Shown: one piece after another, positions 11,200-23,887 of the stretch
How positions within the stretch are numbered: the first letter of the stretch is position 1
Layout of the letters: each line of letters opens with the position of its first letter
Origin: Ornithodoros turicata
Lineage: Eukaryota > Arthropoda > Arachnida > Ixodida > Argasidae
Direction: 5' to 3'
DNA length: 64,000 nucleotides
NCBI RefSeq assembly: GCF_037126465.1
Contig: NC_088202.1
Location: forward strand, 100,843,962-100,907,961
The notes under the pieces: model-generated
What the model was told of the DNA's origin: nothing
Seen by the model: only the letters and a program-made list of their open reading frames with translations
Databases searched by the model: none
Made by a program: the position numbers and the translations under genes

Positions 11200-14100
11200 G
11201 CAATATATCTTATCTTATATCTCTTGAATATATATATGGATGTTCAAAAGTGTTTGGAACAGATACTACTCGCACAAATTTGTTACTTGAACCACCATTT
11301 GGCATCACACACTATAGGCTTCCAAATATACACATAGAATGAAACTCCACAAGGTGTATAGCACATATTTGCATGATCTGAAATGAAATTGCTCAGTTAT
11401 AGCATAGTATGAGTTGAATTAATTGGAAAAGTCAAAACTAAATATTGTTCAATTGAGTAATACTAGTATGTTGCACCCCCTCTCTAACAAAATAAGATGT
11501 CACTGTTCATATTCCATCACGCATTCAAGCAGTACGTGCAGTGTTGAATTCCCTATAGGCTTCTGTGGCATTGGGTTCTACGCATAACTTGCTCTCCACC
11601 ACCAGTAGGACTTAGGAGTTACTTAAAGGTTTTGTTTGGAATGGGCTTAAATTGTTTTAGCAGCCCAACATGTGCAAAGACAGAGAATGGAGCTTGTGGT
11701 TTATCGAAAAAACTACAGGGATTTATTCCGCCTTTGAGATGTCTCTGACTGCGAGCACTCAATCGAGCTTAACAGTTTCGTACACCTGTGGGTGAGCTTG
11801 CGTAGTTCTTACAGCATTTTGAAAGAGTTTACACGTTTTTGTAACCAGAGTTCGGAAGTCTAGAATTGGCGTAACTAGTGTACCACGTGTTCTCTGCGTG
11901 GTACTTCTGTGCAGTACGCCCCGCTATAGTGCAGAAATGTGTAATACTAGGAACTGGCAACAATGTTGTCCATCTGTGCTAATTCAAAGGCCTAATAGAG
12001 CTACATAGCTATAGGATGCAGCACTGAAAAAAATATTCTAAGGCCTCACGATAATTTCAACACAAAAGCTGCAGAGAAATGACAATAAGAAGCTTCTTCT
12101 TGTTGGCATTTTTTGTGCCGAGTACCACCGATAATCTGGTACATTTACCCTCAGTCCATTCTCGTGAAGAATGCAGATGTTGAAAATGTATATTTAGACA
12201 AGGTACCACAAAGTCGTTTGCACATAGGTACTTTCTTAGTAGGGCATACATTATGGGCAGTATATTCAAAAAGTTCATGAAAAAAGCGCCTTCACTAAAA
12301 CTGTACAGACATGGTAATCACATCTTGATCTGTCAAGAATCGAGGTTTCACTCATATGCGGCATGCTACAGGTCCTGCGTTCTTTATTCCGGTGTGTGCA
12401 GCTGCACATAGCTTACGTCATGTCTGTTTCGTTGCACAAGAAAGGACAAAGCTCATCAGATATTATGTAATTTGCACAGCTAGGAGAAGAGGCTGGATGT
12501 ATATTCATTTCTGAACGCAGTATTGATGTACTGTATTGATAAAGCAAGCCAGTAAGATCTGCGAGAAGTTATGTTGACTAACATGGAAACTCACTTGTGA
12601 TGTGAAACTGTATCGGGAGGAACTTGTCCTTTTGCAAATTGCAAAACATATTCAAGAAAACATTGTGACAAAAGAATTCTTGATCTGATATTTGTTTGGA
12701 AGCGATAAAATAGTGATGCAGATGTGTTTCTGTCGCACTGAGTGATCACCAGAATTACATGTTCAGTACTGGAATATTTGCTTAGAAAGTCATAGATGTG
12801 CAAAGGGTTTTGTTTGTCCTGCTCATCACAGAGTTTCTCTTGATTGCATGAAGTTTGTTTTGTCCATAGTAACATTGGAAGCTGTGGAATAATGACATTT
12901 TTGTATGCGACACTTGTTGAAGTGTGTTCTCTACAACACCCCATTAGATGTAGCAGTGCCTTAAATGTCATATTGTCTCTATTATTTCATTTTCTACTTC
13001 AGGTGTAACACAGTGGTTGGTACTATAGTACACTGCAATGTTGTACTCTAATGGCACCATGACCTCATATGCCTTTTTCATTGTGCCCTACTCTTGTATT
13101 ACTGTGGAAGCCTTTTTCTGTAAATGGGAGTGAGTGTACGGTGGATTGCATGAAGGGCCTGCTGAATCGTTACTCAACATTATTTTCAGGTGAGGTGATG
13201 CAGGTTAATAGCATCGCACTTTCCTCCCTTTACGAGTATAATTTCTAGATGCATGACAAGTTATGAACACATGATTTACATATACAGGCCCCAAGGTGTC
13301 TCTCCTGAATATTGAAGATATGTGTAGAACAAGCTTTTGACCCCCATTGATTCGGCTTGCATACTTATGGCGGTGCATCTGGAGCAACACGTATGGCTCC
13401 ATCTTTGCTAAACCACTTTTTTCCCTTTTTTTTCTTCTTTGAGCCAGTGAGTCAGTACTATTATTTGAGGACTCACTTGTTTATAACACCATGCTTATTG
13501 CTGTAATAGTCACTGGAGATATGTCCCTCACGAGGGTTTATGCACTTGTAACTCATGGAATCTACTTTTGTTCACACACGCTTTTTGTGTAAATCACATA
13601 ATTGTGGTTCACAGTACCTGTTGTCTTTGATAAGAGAGGTTATGGTTATACATACATAGAGGTATATTAGATTTTGTACTAGTCTCTTCTGTTATTATTG
13701 CTGGAAATGTAGGCAGTAAGAGTGCTTTAAATTGCAAGAGCTTTGCTTTAATTGCTGTGAGAAATTTTTGCTGCAGTGAATGTAAGCGGATGGTCGCACG
13801 TTGAAAAACAGTATTTCTGCAACTTACTCAAGCTTCTGCCATGGCCTGTTTTTAACCTGTTATAACCGGTTCGCTGATTATTAGCCAATTTTTTTAACCT
13901 TAGGTTTTGAAAGCAACCCTTGATATCCAAGTAATATCTGCTTCTGCATTCGAGTTAAGTTTCTATGGAATGCTATATTGAGACAGATTGCCCCTTGCAA
14001 GAACACTTGCTATAAATCCTTGAAACATGTCTGTGCAGAGAGTGATTGTGTAAAATATACGACCTCTAATCGTTGGCCTGCGGTAGCCCATTCTGAAAAT

Positions 14101-14370
14101 TTCTTTTCCTATTTTTTAAGATTCATTTTATCTTGTCATGCTTAATGTGTTGTAAGGCAAATGACATGCGTGAGTTATCCCATTGCTCTTGGCGATATCA
14201 AGGTTTTTTTGCTAGTAATATTTTTCTTGAAGAGCTTGTTTTTACGAGACCATTGCAGTCCTTCAGAGATCATGCATACAGTGTAAGATATGTAATTTTC
14301 ATTTAATGAGAGGGCATTTGGCTTAACCTGTGTATAATAAACAACTCGGATTCATGCTTGTGAAAATAAA

Positions 14371-16913
14371 ATGAGGAATGGTTTTCAGAGTGAAGGCTTG
14401 GTTACGTGTTACGAATTTCATTCCCACAAGCTTTAATGAACAATCGCGCTATTGTTAAAGTCATAGAAGCTAGAGCAAAAGGGCACAAAAGGGGAAGATG
14501 GATGGGTGGGAGAAAATGTCCTGTCCTGCATTTCTGCTGGAGGGCTGCCCCCTGGCACATATGGTGACAAGCCAGATTTCTGCGCGGGCCTAGATTTAGC
14601 GGCCCGACCCGGCCTGGCCACGAAGACATGCCGGTCGCGAAGACTTGCCTAACACGGCTGCCGAGAACTCAACCAGGCCCAGATCCGGCACGCGGCTCAA
14701 TAGCCCTTCCGTACCTGAACCCGGCCTGGAAGATTTATGTGCTCCGTCCAACCAGTCTGATGCGGACAGACTCTTAGTCGACATGCGCTCCCGTGTCATA
14801 GAGGTTCAGAATAGGGTTTGGACCCCGCATTTCTTCGTGTCCCGAAATCCCAGGATTTCGCGAGGCAAAATTTCGGGACTGGCAGCAAACGGGAACGGAC
14901 ACATCTACTGAGAGATGGACAGAATAGCCGATCACCTGTTTCTTATTCCATCTCTTCCTAATAGCTGGCAGGTGCCACTCCGATGAAGAAATACGCCAGT
15001 GCCGTGTTTCGTAAACTTTTGTCCCAACCTGTATGTGCGAAAAAGAATGGTCGGTAACATAGCGACCTTCGTTTGCAGGCGTCCCTTCCGCGAAAAATAT
15101 CCGCTGCTATCCGAAACCGGACCAACTGCGCCGTCCACGATTAAGAGGGCATACAAGCTCTCCGTCCCAATGTATTTCCTATGGAACATATTTTATGCTT
15201 TTTCTCGGTAACCACCGCGCAGATTTTAACGCGGGTGGTTTCACTATGCAGAGGAAGACGAGATGAATCTGATAACGTTTATACATTTCTGATACATATC
15301 GTATATATTTTACGGCGACGTCACGAATGTGAAAACAAAAAAATTTCCTCCTCACTCTTTGAACAGACCGCCACATTGCCGGTCACAAGAGAACTTCATA
15401 TCGTTCCGCGGAATGCAGTCACTGTTCTTGCACCCTTTCCCAGAAGGGGTTTCCCCGGCGTGACGGGTGCGCATGTGCATTTCCATTTGTTGTGTTGTAT
15501 AAAGTCTGTATGCGCTCGTCACCAACGAAAAGTTCATATCTTTCTTCGTTTTTGTTTAATAATGACAGAAAAGCACCGCGGAACAACGCGCTTCACCGCG
15601 TACAGTTCTGCGCGGATCGCCGCCTCGTATGCGTGAGAGTGGCGCGCTTTTCGAAGCGTCGTCAGAGGCACCATACAATCAATGTTCTTGCAACGTGTGC
15701 ACACAAAAAACTCATCAAAGTTCAGTTTGCTGAGTAAAACTATCAACACTCATTTGCGGTACCACTACCACCCCCACAGCTCACGAGCAAAAGAAGCATA
15801 AATGCCACTTATCATTTCGTATATCGAACACACTAACACACAGAGAAATACATAAAAAAATGCTCATAAATAAAGCTCAAGATTTAAAGCACGAATGCCC
15901 TCAGCGCCATCTCACGGGCACATACCGCATTATCAATGCCAAGTACACACAAACAGCGCTGACACACAAACATTGCCGTCTTGCACACCTGTACGTCATA
16001 AAAAATGACAAACATCAAAAAAGGAAATTATGAGCGTGCTTTTTCGCGCTTTTTCCACGAAATTTAGTCTTAGCCGGTAGATCTTTCCGTTTCCGACACC
16101 AAAGAACAACAACGCAGGGCGGGCAGATCACAGGTGTGGCCTTCGGATTCTCAGGAGGAAACACCGATAAGGCGGGTCGCTTTCCAAGATAACACGTTGG
16201 GCCATTGGTTGATAAAAGGTGTCAACCACTTTTAATATTCACGCCTCTTTCGATTGTGCACCAATGACAGAAGAGATTTAAAGTATAATCGAGGTCGATT
16301 ACTTACCAGGATAGGGCCCGGAGTGGTGTTATCATTCGCTCTCCTGATGTGTTGAAATTGAAAGACAGTTTCCTTTCTTTCTTTCTTTTTTTAATGAGGT
16401 AATATCAAACAGTCGAAGACTGGATTATGGAAAGGCCGAAAAACAAGGAATTCCAAGAGGATGTCTACGAAATAAATTAAGAATAAAATGTTGAAAAAGA
16501 GTCCGCGTAGAAATTCACTTTTTAAAATAACCTTTTCAAAAGAAGCTCTTTCTCTATCCACAGCTGTAAGATCAACCCCAGTACACGAGGGATTGTGCCA
16601 AAAAGTGGCATGCGCTGGACAAAGTCATACAAAGTTATTTTAAATGCATAAAAAGCATTTAGCACATTAATTCTCAAAACCTGCCCTGAGCACAGCGTTG
16701 TGGAACTACATTATGTAGCAGATGTAACTTTTCAAATATATATTTTTCATTTCTTGATGGCTTCTGGCTTTCGATAGTTCGGTCTTCCGAGCTCTCGGCC
16801 TCTTTAGTTTTTAGCCTACAGAGTGAAGTATGTAGTATCACACACAAACATGTCGTTAGATTAATGTCTTAGATCAATATCTCATAAGTGCTCGTAAGTG
16901 TCCCAGGCTCGGG
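14371..16913. other. intergenic, no gene recognised
   Basis: The stretch shows GC-richer segments around 14580-14760 and 15390-15680, including a run of GGCCCGACCCGGCCTGGCC at 14600 that resembles the word content of the hAT MITE at 26083. A weak zinc-finger-like remnant is listed separately. Nothing else is supportable. Confidence 0.5.
15352..15749 (-). pseudogene. possible C2H2 zinc-finger remnant
   Basis: Two overlapping minus-strand frames contain finger-like pieces: FFVCTRCKN with spaced His residues (HSHAYEAA), then MEMHMRTRHAGETPSGKGC, which resembles the H-x3-5-H-TGEKP linker of C2H2 proteins. The spacing of Cys and His pairs is broken and the frames are interrupted, so at best this is a decayed copy. 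The similarity is short and may be chance. Confidence 0.2.
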
Positions 16914-17000
16914 CGGGTCCAGGAAAAAATGTAAAAAAAAAAAAAATGTCCCCGGAAAAAATGTTCCCTGAAGAAACGTGCCCTGGAAAAAATGTCTCTT
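16914..17000 (+). repeat. solo tandem array of GTCCCCGGAAAAAAT-type units
   Basis: About five degenerate 15-bp units (GGTCCAGGAAAAAAT, GTCCCCGGAAAAAAT, GTTCCCTGAAGAAAC, GTGCCCTGGAAAAAAT). The unit closely resembles the terminal arrays of the foldback element at 49102-50312. No inverted partner was found nearby, so it is probably one end of a broken element. Confidence 0.5.
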
Positions 17001-17249
17001 GCACAATATTTTTTTTACACTCCTATGAGTGTAAAATGAGTGTTAGATAACTCCCACCCACATGACGTGAGATCCCTGCATCTCAATAGTCATGACTATG
17101 TTTGGTTTTAACTGACTATTCTGCTTTAGTGTATTTACTTTGCGTCTGTGTGCAAGTGGATCTAAATTTATTTGTCGCTACAAACATTAACCGAATAAAC
17201 CGGAAGAAACCAAGCCAAATGTCATGCCAAGCCGGAGCATGGGCAGACC

Positions 17250-17845
17250 ACGATGATGATGATGATGATGATGATGATCCTATCGGCTGTGCCCTTTGTA
17301 TTAGGCGGACAACGCTGATGAGGCGCGTCCTAGCCAAGTACGATTTAAACAAAAACAAACAAAAAAATTAAACGAAACAGCGTCCTTTAACGGAATTTCT
17401 CTGCACTTTCAGTCCACCACAGGTCCAATCTTCTCTTAGTTGTTTGAACATGTCTGTCCGTCCCAAATCCAAGGGCCTCCCTAAATGAATTGGTTTCTGT
17501 TGCGGGCGTCAGCTTCTTGCACTGCATGACAACATGTTCCACAGTCTCGCGGCACTCTCCACAGATGGCGCACTTCCGACGAGTCTTGGCCCCCCATTCT
17601 CTTGTTCGCAGTGCTCCCGCTCGTGCCTCAAACAACAGTTTGCTGCCTACGGAGTTATCGTACATCTGCTCTACCGTTGGTTCTTGTCTTTCCTGCTCCA
17701 TAGATCTGTAATGATGATTTGGATCGGATCTCTTCTCGCCAGTTTTTGGTTTCCTATTCCCTAATTTTGTCTCGCACTTCTCGTCTACTCTGGATGCTAT
17801 TATCCACCAAGGTCTTCTCGTCGACACAGGGTTTGCGGGCCACAA
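17250..17845 (-). pseudogene. non-LTR retrotransposon 3' end (RT C-terminal zinc knuckle)
   Basis: A minus-strand frame of 152 codons (17387-17845) ends with a Cys-His knuckle, CAICGECRETVEHVVMQC, with spacing C-x2-C-x7-H-x4-C. This is the knuckle found after the reverse transcriptase of Jockey/R1/I-type LINEs. Upstream RT domains are missing, as expected of 5' truncation. Downstream in the element orientation a short UTR runs into an (ATC)n tract at 17252-17278, a typical LINE tail. The frame is intact over the knuckle, suggesting a relatively recent insertion. The clade cannot be set from this short piece. Confidence 0.65.
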
Positions 17846-20019
17846 GACGGATTGCTAGTGAAACTAAAAATTCACTTTTTCGAAAAACCGCGAGGAATTT
17901 GGCATTTTGCACACATAATCAGTGTCCCCTTATGAACACAACGTGTGAGTACCATTCTATTCTGTAACACTCGAAAATCGGCGTAGAGAGACTCCGGAAC
18001 AATCTGGAACTATTATAATGACTATGTAAATAAGCTCGATACATCCTTCCGAAATGAGAAATACAGTTGGTTTGGCAATCGGGGACTCGTTAGTTGCCAA
18101 AAGAGCTGGGAAGCTCAAAACGAAACCGAAACTTCTCCTACCACCTCCTGTACGACGTGTGACGTCACCGGTAGTCTCGTGTGGGCCACCGGCTGTTTTT
18201 CGGGCACGCGCTTCGTAACTTCTTCGTGTCGCGTGGATGACCAGTCGTCTGCTTCCTCGATTTCGCTCTAAGATATTCGCCAGCGGTAACTGCAAAACCT
18301 ACAGAAAGCCGTACACGAGGAATACCGGTGAGGTGAAGCACAGTGTTGCTGGACTGCTTTTCCGTGGAGGGGCGCCTAATCACTCGAAGGAAAATATTCA
18401 TTTTCAAATCATCTGGGCCACTTGGGGATGTGAAATTGTGTTCACTGAAATATCATACGGTACGGATTGATGTCGCACTGTTACCTCAACACGTTTTTGG
18501 TGCGGAGTCTCCCTAGTGAGGCGGCATCTCCGATTCACGTTTTTCGCGTGTAGATGGCGCCACACGAACATACGGGTCTCAGCCTGGCGGAAGCTGTAAC
18601 CATTACCCTTAGTACAAATAACTCTCTCCTCCACAAAATTGTGTAGTCCCATAAACACGTGTGAGCCCTTGGGTATGCGGACCTTTCGGTACAGGACGTT
18701 TCGGTACGGACATTTCGGTACACGGACATTTCGGTACAAGGAGGTTTCGCTAGGGCTGTGTAGACAGTAAAACTCACGATTGTCTAGATCGAAACCGCAC
18801 ATCTGGTCGGGAGCATCTTTATTTTTCGACTGGTTCTCCTCTTTCGAGGATGTACGTGGTATGTATCCGTTTATATAAACATCAGTCAGGTATGAAATTT
18901 TTTTTTTCTTCTCTCTCTTGATCAGTCAGGTGTTGGGGGGCCTCTGGCCTCGTCTGAATCAAGTGGCGGATTGGCGCCGTGCTTTTGTTTTGTCTTCGGG
19001 TCGAAATGCTGGAGTTCGCATGTTTACAGCTGTCTACACGTTGTCACATCGCTTCCGTGGTAGTGATAAATTGATGAGATGCTATCGCGTCTTCGGACGC
19101 TCCGGTACAAGTCGCCGGCAACATTCAGACCTACTACGCTTGTCGATGTTTTTTGACCACTGTTACAGTTCGCGTTTTCTTGGAGGAATCGCTGCATGCT
19201 GTGGTCACGGACTGGCGAAAGTGTGGTGGTTCATGAGGGCAGATAAGTCCAATGACATAAAGAAAAGAAAAAGAGAAGGTGGAAATATCAGCCTCTACAA
19301 ACGGCTTGCTGTTCCCAAGAAAAGGAAAGAAACGAGAGGAAAATGTTGCAAAAGAGAAAAAATACAAATAAGCAGAAAGAAATGCAGCAAGACAGACGAC
19401 TTTATTCAATCAATACACCACATTTTTTCTGTCATTATACAGCAATTTACTTTGCGAGAACATTCATCCGCAAAATGTTTTAGTGTGAGAACTCCGAGAC
19501 AAAGAAAAATCAGCAGGTGTAATGTGCGTGTGTACGTGTGTGCGTGTACTTGTGCGTATGTACGTGTGTATGTGTACGTGTAATGTGCCGCCATTCTACC
19601 CAGGCAGACAGCTCGTCTACCCAACGTAGAGCGGACAATTCATGAACAATGGACATTCAAGTGGACAATCTCATTATTTATCTTCCGCGCTATATCACAT
19701 GGTTTTAAAAAAATCAGATTCGAAAACAACGTGAGCGGAGCCACGGTCAAAAATTCGGGAGATAAATAATTTAAACCTCACGCCGGCGTTGAAGATTTCG
19801 AGGAAAGGGTGTGGACATAAAAAAAGGATCGCCTGCTTTCTGAAATTTTATTTTTGTTGTCATCAAAAGCTTTGATGAGGAAGTCGACTGATAAATTGTA
19901 ATCAGTTAGTATTCGAATTAGAACAAAAAAAAAAAAAAAACCTCGTTGTGGGGGATATGTTTATTAGGAAAAAAGAAAGGAAAGGTCAGCCAGACGGAGG
20001 TCGGCTTGCTATTCCAAAA

Positions 20020-20180
20020 AATGAAAAATGGGGGAAGAAAAGAAAAGGAAAGAAAGAAAAGGGGGAAGACAAAGAAGAAGAAAAACGAAAAGGAAAAGAA
20101 GAAAAGAAAAGAAAAGGGGAAGACAAAGAAGAGAACAAAAGAAAAGGAAAAGACAAAGAAAAGGAAAGGAAGAACACAAA
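20020..20180 (+). repeat. purine-rich (GAAAAG)n-like tract
   Basis: Low-complexity A/G run of about 160 bp made of GAAAAGG and GAAGAC words. It produces Lys/Glu-rich frames on one strand and Phe/Ser-rich frames on the other, which are artefacts. Confidence 0.8.
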
Positions 20181-20342
20181 ACTAAAACTGAAAAGTCACA
20201 CACAGGGTCACGCAATCACAAGGCGTGGGATTTCCGCCATGGCATGCGAAAACGTGGAGCGAAAAGTACGGCTCGCGTAGCTTTATACCAATGCATTATT
20301 CATCAGTATCCCACTAACTGGCAATATTGTTGAGTATATATA

Positions 20343-21095
20343 CAGTCGACCCGCGTTTATCCGGACGACTTCGTTTCCTATGAAAATGTCCGGATAGCGG
20401 GGGAACCGGATAAGTGAAACACGAAAATCCAGAGTGATCCCAAAAGGACATCTTTATTGACCATTACACAGAAAACTATCCATTGTCATCTGTTTCATTC
20501 TAATATACGCATGCAGTTATTGCAAACCTTTGCGAATGACATTGACTTGCGAAATATTGTTCTGTTGCCCGAAAAATAATAGCGCTGTTCTCAGTGCCGC
20601 CCGCGCATTTTCTACCGTTACAGCTGGTGCCATCCACGCTTTCATCATCAGATTCTTCTTGAACACTATCGGAAGCGACGACACTGACGATGTCGTCATC
20701 TATGATTGCAGCGCAGGGGTCCTCGTTGCGGACCTTCTCAGTCCGAAATGACCAGACTGCTCAGTGGATTTTGTGTAACGTGCAAAGTCGGAAAGGGAGA
20801 AAGTTCTTCCTAGCAACACCGTCTTTGTGTCAGTAAAAAGAAGGCCACGACCACGGTTCTCGACCTCGCTTGACTAGGTGTGGGCCATTTGTCATTCCTG
20901 GACAATGACCGGATAACTGAAGCCGATTGTCGGGTATTAGTCACTTCTGTTCCCTGGAATTCCCGTCCGAGTCCGGAAGCTGAAGTCCGGATAAACGAGG
21001 GCGAAATACATGGGGAGAAATCCGTCCCCATGCTTTTTTTGTCCGGATAGTGCAGGATCCGGATAAATGAAGTCCGGATAAACGCGAGTCGACTG
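20343..21095 (-). mobile_element. Tigger/pogo deletion derivative
   Basis: 753 bp with inverted ends CAGTCGACCCGCGTTTATCC and CAGTCGACTCGCGTTTATCC, flanked by TA at 20341-20342 and 21096-21097. The minus strand at about 20520-20720 retains a frame-broken tail of a Tigger-like transposase: an acidic DDD/SDDES region followed by VTVENARAALRTALLFFGQQ. In the family the C terminus after the DDE domain has an acidic stretch then a similar Leu-rich helix ending FFEQQ. The DDE core is deleted. The element sits inside foldback element A, next to its right array. Confidence 0.7.
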
Positions 21096-21316
21096 TATAT
21101 AGGCTCCGAAGAGGCGATAGCATCTTATCAATTTATCACTACCACGGAAGCGACGTGACAACGTGTGGACAGCCATAGCGAAACGTCCTTGTACCGAAAT
21201 GTCCGTGTACCAAAATGTCCGTACCGAAACGTCCTGTACCGGAACGTCCTGTACCGAAATTTCCTAGAGCCCCGAAAATCAGAAGGGTGAAAATGGAAAG
21301 GCCAAAGAGGCACAGG

Positions 21317-22122
21317 CAGACTTGTACAAAATACTGCGCAAAAGTATTTAAAATAAGATACTAAATACTCTACGGAAAAAGTATTTAAAATAGAGTACAA
21401 AATACTCAAAACTGAAAGTAATTTGAGTAGAGTACTAAATACTCTAAGAAGTATTTAAGATACTATTTAAAGTACTTTAGTATTAGCAGTAAGTGAAACG
21501 CGTATTCTGAACGTGGCCTTACAAATGAAAGGAATAAACTTCATCAGCCATGCATATCTTTCATTTGCAACGTCTTGGTGCAATGTTTGGTGAACTTTGG
21601 TGAACCCAAGTAAACTTTGTTGATGTTCTGACCCAAAACTTCGTAATCCCTCCTGTATGTCGGTTCGGGTCTTTCAACCTCTGGCACGTGTTTATTGCTT
21701 TGATGACCAAGGAAATAAATGCCGGGATTATCTTGTACCTAATCCTCTGGTGATTCACCTGGCAATATGAATAGGAACGGTTTTCTGACGAAGCTGGCTA
21801 TTGAGAAGCAAGGCCAGGCTTGGGACCAGCCTATTGTACAAGAGGATAAATGACAGATTCGCGAATTACCGAAAAAAAGAAAACGAAGAAAAAGGGGGTT
21901 AAATTCCAGTGAGCTGAAAATCTCGGCACGGCGGGAAGCATGCTGGATGGCTTGACGAGGAAGGAAAGTATTTTGAGTACTGAGTAGCAAATACCGAAAA
22001 AAGTATTTTAAATACATTAAAAATACTTGTCGCAAAAAAGTATTGAGTAGAGTACCAAAATACCCGAAAACGTATTTAAAATACTGTATTTTGAGTACGT
22101 ACTCAAGATACGTACAAGTCTG
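21317..22122. mobile_element. palindromic-word-array element E1 (AGTATTTAAAATACT)
   Basis: 806 bp bounded by a perfect 8-bp duplication GGCACAGG (21309-21316 and 22123-22130). Terminal repeats are CAGACTTGTAC at both ends. For about 170 bp from each end, words such as AAGTATTTAAAATA, GAGTACTAAATACTC and TATTTTGAGTAC alternate. The middle, about 21490-21955, is ordinary unique sequence without a gene. The 8-bp duplication and CAG start fit hAT or the KDZ group; no transposase is present. Confidence 0.75.
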
Positions 22123-22130
22123 GGCACAGG

Positions 22131-22841
22131 GTGGACACCCCAGTGAATGACCACTGAATGGGACGGTGCAGATTATGAAAAAGTTGTGGGTCTAATATTA
22201 CAAATCAAATAGATGGAATGCATAGCATTTGGTGCTCGGAAATAGACTAGCCAGAGAAGATAAAAAAAGAAAAACAATAACATGCGTCATGTTTACTACG
22301 AAAAGAAAGTGTGTGGTGCGTAAAGTGCGGACAATTGTGCACTAAAAGCCCTTGAAATATAGATGCAACTATGAACTGAAATCTACATAGCCGAAGAAGC
22401 ACATCACAGCCGACTGAGCGTTATCATTCGCTTTGCGAATTTGTTGAAGTTGGGAGACATGGAGTTCTTTTTAATTTTTTTCTTGTGTTAATGAATAATT
22501 AAATTTACATTCCATTCAACGAGCAACATAAAATGGATATAATTCGCTGCATTAGTTTGCTAACGATGTCGTTCGCTGGATGCTAGTATTTCTCTACTGT
22601 TGGTCAGACACAGGTTTTACAGGGGATCCGGACAAAACGTCCCCAGACTACCCCCCCCCCCCCCCCACCTCACTACGAAATGAAAGTTCCTCTTGCACAG
22701 TTGATGCTAGCTTCCGTGACTTCTTTGCCGTAGATTTTTTAATGTTCTATTTGAAAAGATTTATTTCGGCGTACAGCCCTATCCACAGCTGGCACGCCCG
22801 CTATGCTACGCCGTTTGACGAAGACTCCCTTCGTGGGGATC
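22131..22841. other. intergenic, no gene recognised
   Basis: Nothing coding. A single GGGGATCCGGACAAAACGTC at 22621, followed by a C16 homopolymer, resembles the outer end of the foldback elements A-C and may be a broken end. Confidence 0.4.
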
Positions 22842-23882
22842 CGGACATTTCGGTGCACGGACATTTTGGTGCAAAACGTTGCTGAGGGGTCCCGAAAGAA
22901 TGGTCCCGGGAATGGCTGTCACAATGTCGACATACCGTAATAAAACAAAGGGAAGAGGGCGGTTGGCATCGAAGGTAGTGTTGTCAAGAAATTTGGTTTA
23001 CATAGAGAAGAACGTGCGTTATGTATTTTTTGTGCACTATTATAGATTTAAGACCTGATCTGCATGCGTTCGTGGTCTATCGTGGATTTTAAACTTTTGG
23101 GGAATTTTCTTTTTAAATGTTTTGCGCCCCATGTTCTGGTCGATGCTGTACAGAAATTCATTTTTTTTTCGTTTTTCAAGAGTAGATGAAGGATTGCGTT
23201 TTAATTTTGTAGTGAGTATTATCTCGAAGGGGGCATCTTCAGGGTACGGATATTATGCAATTTGAATTTCATTTGTTGAGGACGCGCCGGTTACATCTTT
23301 GGTGAAAGCATTTGATTAAACGTTATTCCCATTGTATTTCTACATAATTTTTCCTCGGTGATGGCCGCTTATTTTCAAAGCCTATAAACAAGCATATAAT
23401 ATTACCGTGGTGCCCCTCCAAAAGTTGTTGGACTCGCTAGCCATAAACTGGTCGTCTTTTCAACACTAAAAACAGTGCTTTTCATAGGCACTTATGCTTC
23501 ATAGGTATGTCGAAGAGGCGGTTGTGGAAAGTATTGCTAAAGTAAGATGCGATAGTCATAAATTTATAATATATATATTTATAATATAATATTAAGAAGA
23601 AAATGCCCCCAAAGTTTAAAATCCACGAGAGACCACGAGCACATGCAGATCATGTCCTAAATCTATAATAGTGCACAAAAATAGGCTCGTTCTTCTCTAT
23701 GTAAACCAAATTTCCTGACAACACTACTTTTGATGCCAAGCCGACCTGTTCCTTTTGTTTTATTACGATACGTCGACATCGTTACAGCCATTCCCGGGAC
23801 TATTTTTCCCGGAACCCACGTTGCAGTGATCCCCCGCCGCTGGAGCGCTTTGCACCGAAATGTCCGTGCACCGAAACGTCCG
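22842..23882. mobile_element. array-terminated foldback element B
   Basis: About 1.04 kb with long inverted arms, 22842-23120 and 23590-23882. Each arm begins with two units of CGGACATTTCGGTGCA, then GGTCCCG-type units, then a unique region shared by both arms containing AATTTGGTTTACATAGAGAA. The loop is about 470 bp. The arms join the word of element A and the word of element C in one element, linking the three families. No coding capacity and no target duplication identified. Confidence 0.7.
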
Positions 23883-23887
23883 CACCC

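Larger units (their letters stand above)
4760..14370 (+). other. possible CERS1 3' UTR and adjacent unique DNA
   Basis: No coding region is recognised in this stretch. It is AT-rich and mostly free of the repeats that crowd the rest of the window, except the MITE at 6281-6814, TA repeats near 10800-11180 and short homopolymers. This contrast suits a long 3' UTR. Candidate poly(A) signals AATAAA occur near 9845, at 14336-14341 and at 14365-14370; the last two lie where the composition changes. The true 3' end may be much closer to 4760. Open frames of 60-130 codons here look like chance. Confidence 0.35.
18679..21265. mobile_element. array-terminated foldback element A
   Basis: The left end has about five units of GGACATTTCGGTACA (18679-18754) and the right end about six units inverted (21173-21265). 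Beyond the arrays the inverted homology continues: 19028-19096 pairs with 21106-21172, containing GCTTCCGTGGTAGTGATAAA. About 270 bp (18755-19027) interrupts the left arm. The interior holds a purine-rich tract and the nested Tigger element 20343-21095. No transposase is recognised. A target duplication was not identified. Confidence 0.6.

Noticed and set aside
17102..17371. Frame containing a poly-Asp tract
   Set aside because: The Asp run is the translation of the GAT/ATC microsatellite at the tail of a LINE.
19946..20280. Lys/Glu-rich and Phe/Ser-rich open frames
   Set aside because: They come from a purine-rich low-complexity tract; no domain or conserved composition beyond the repeat.
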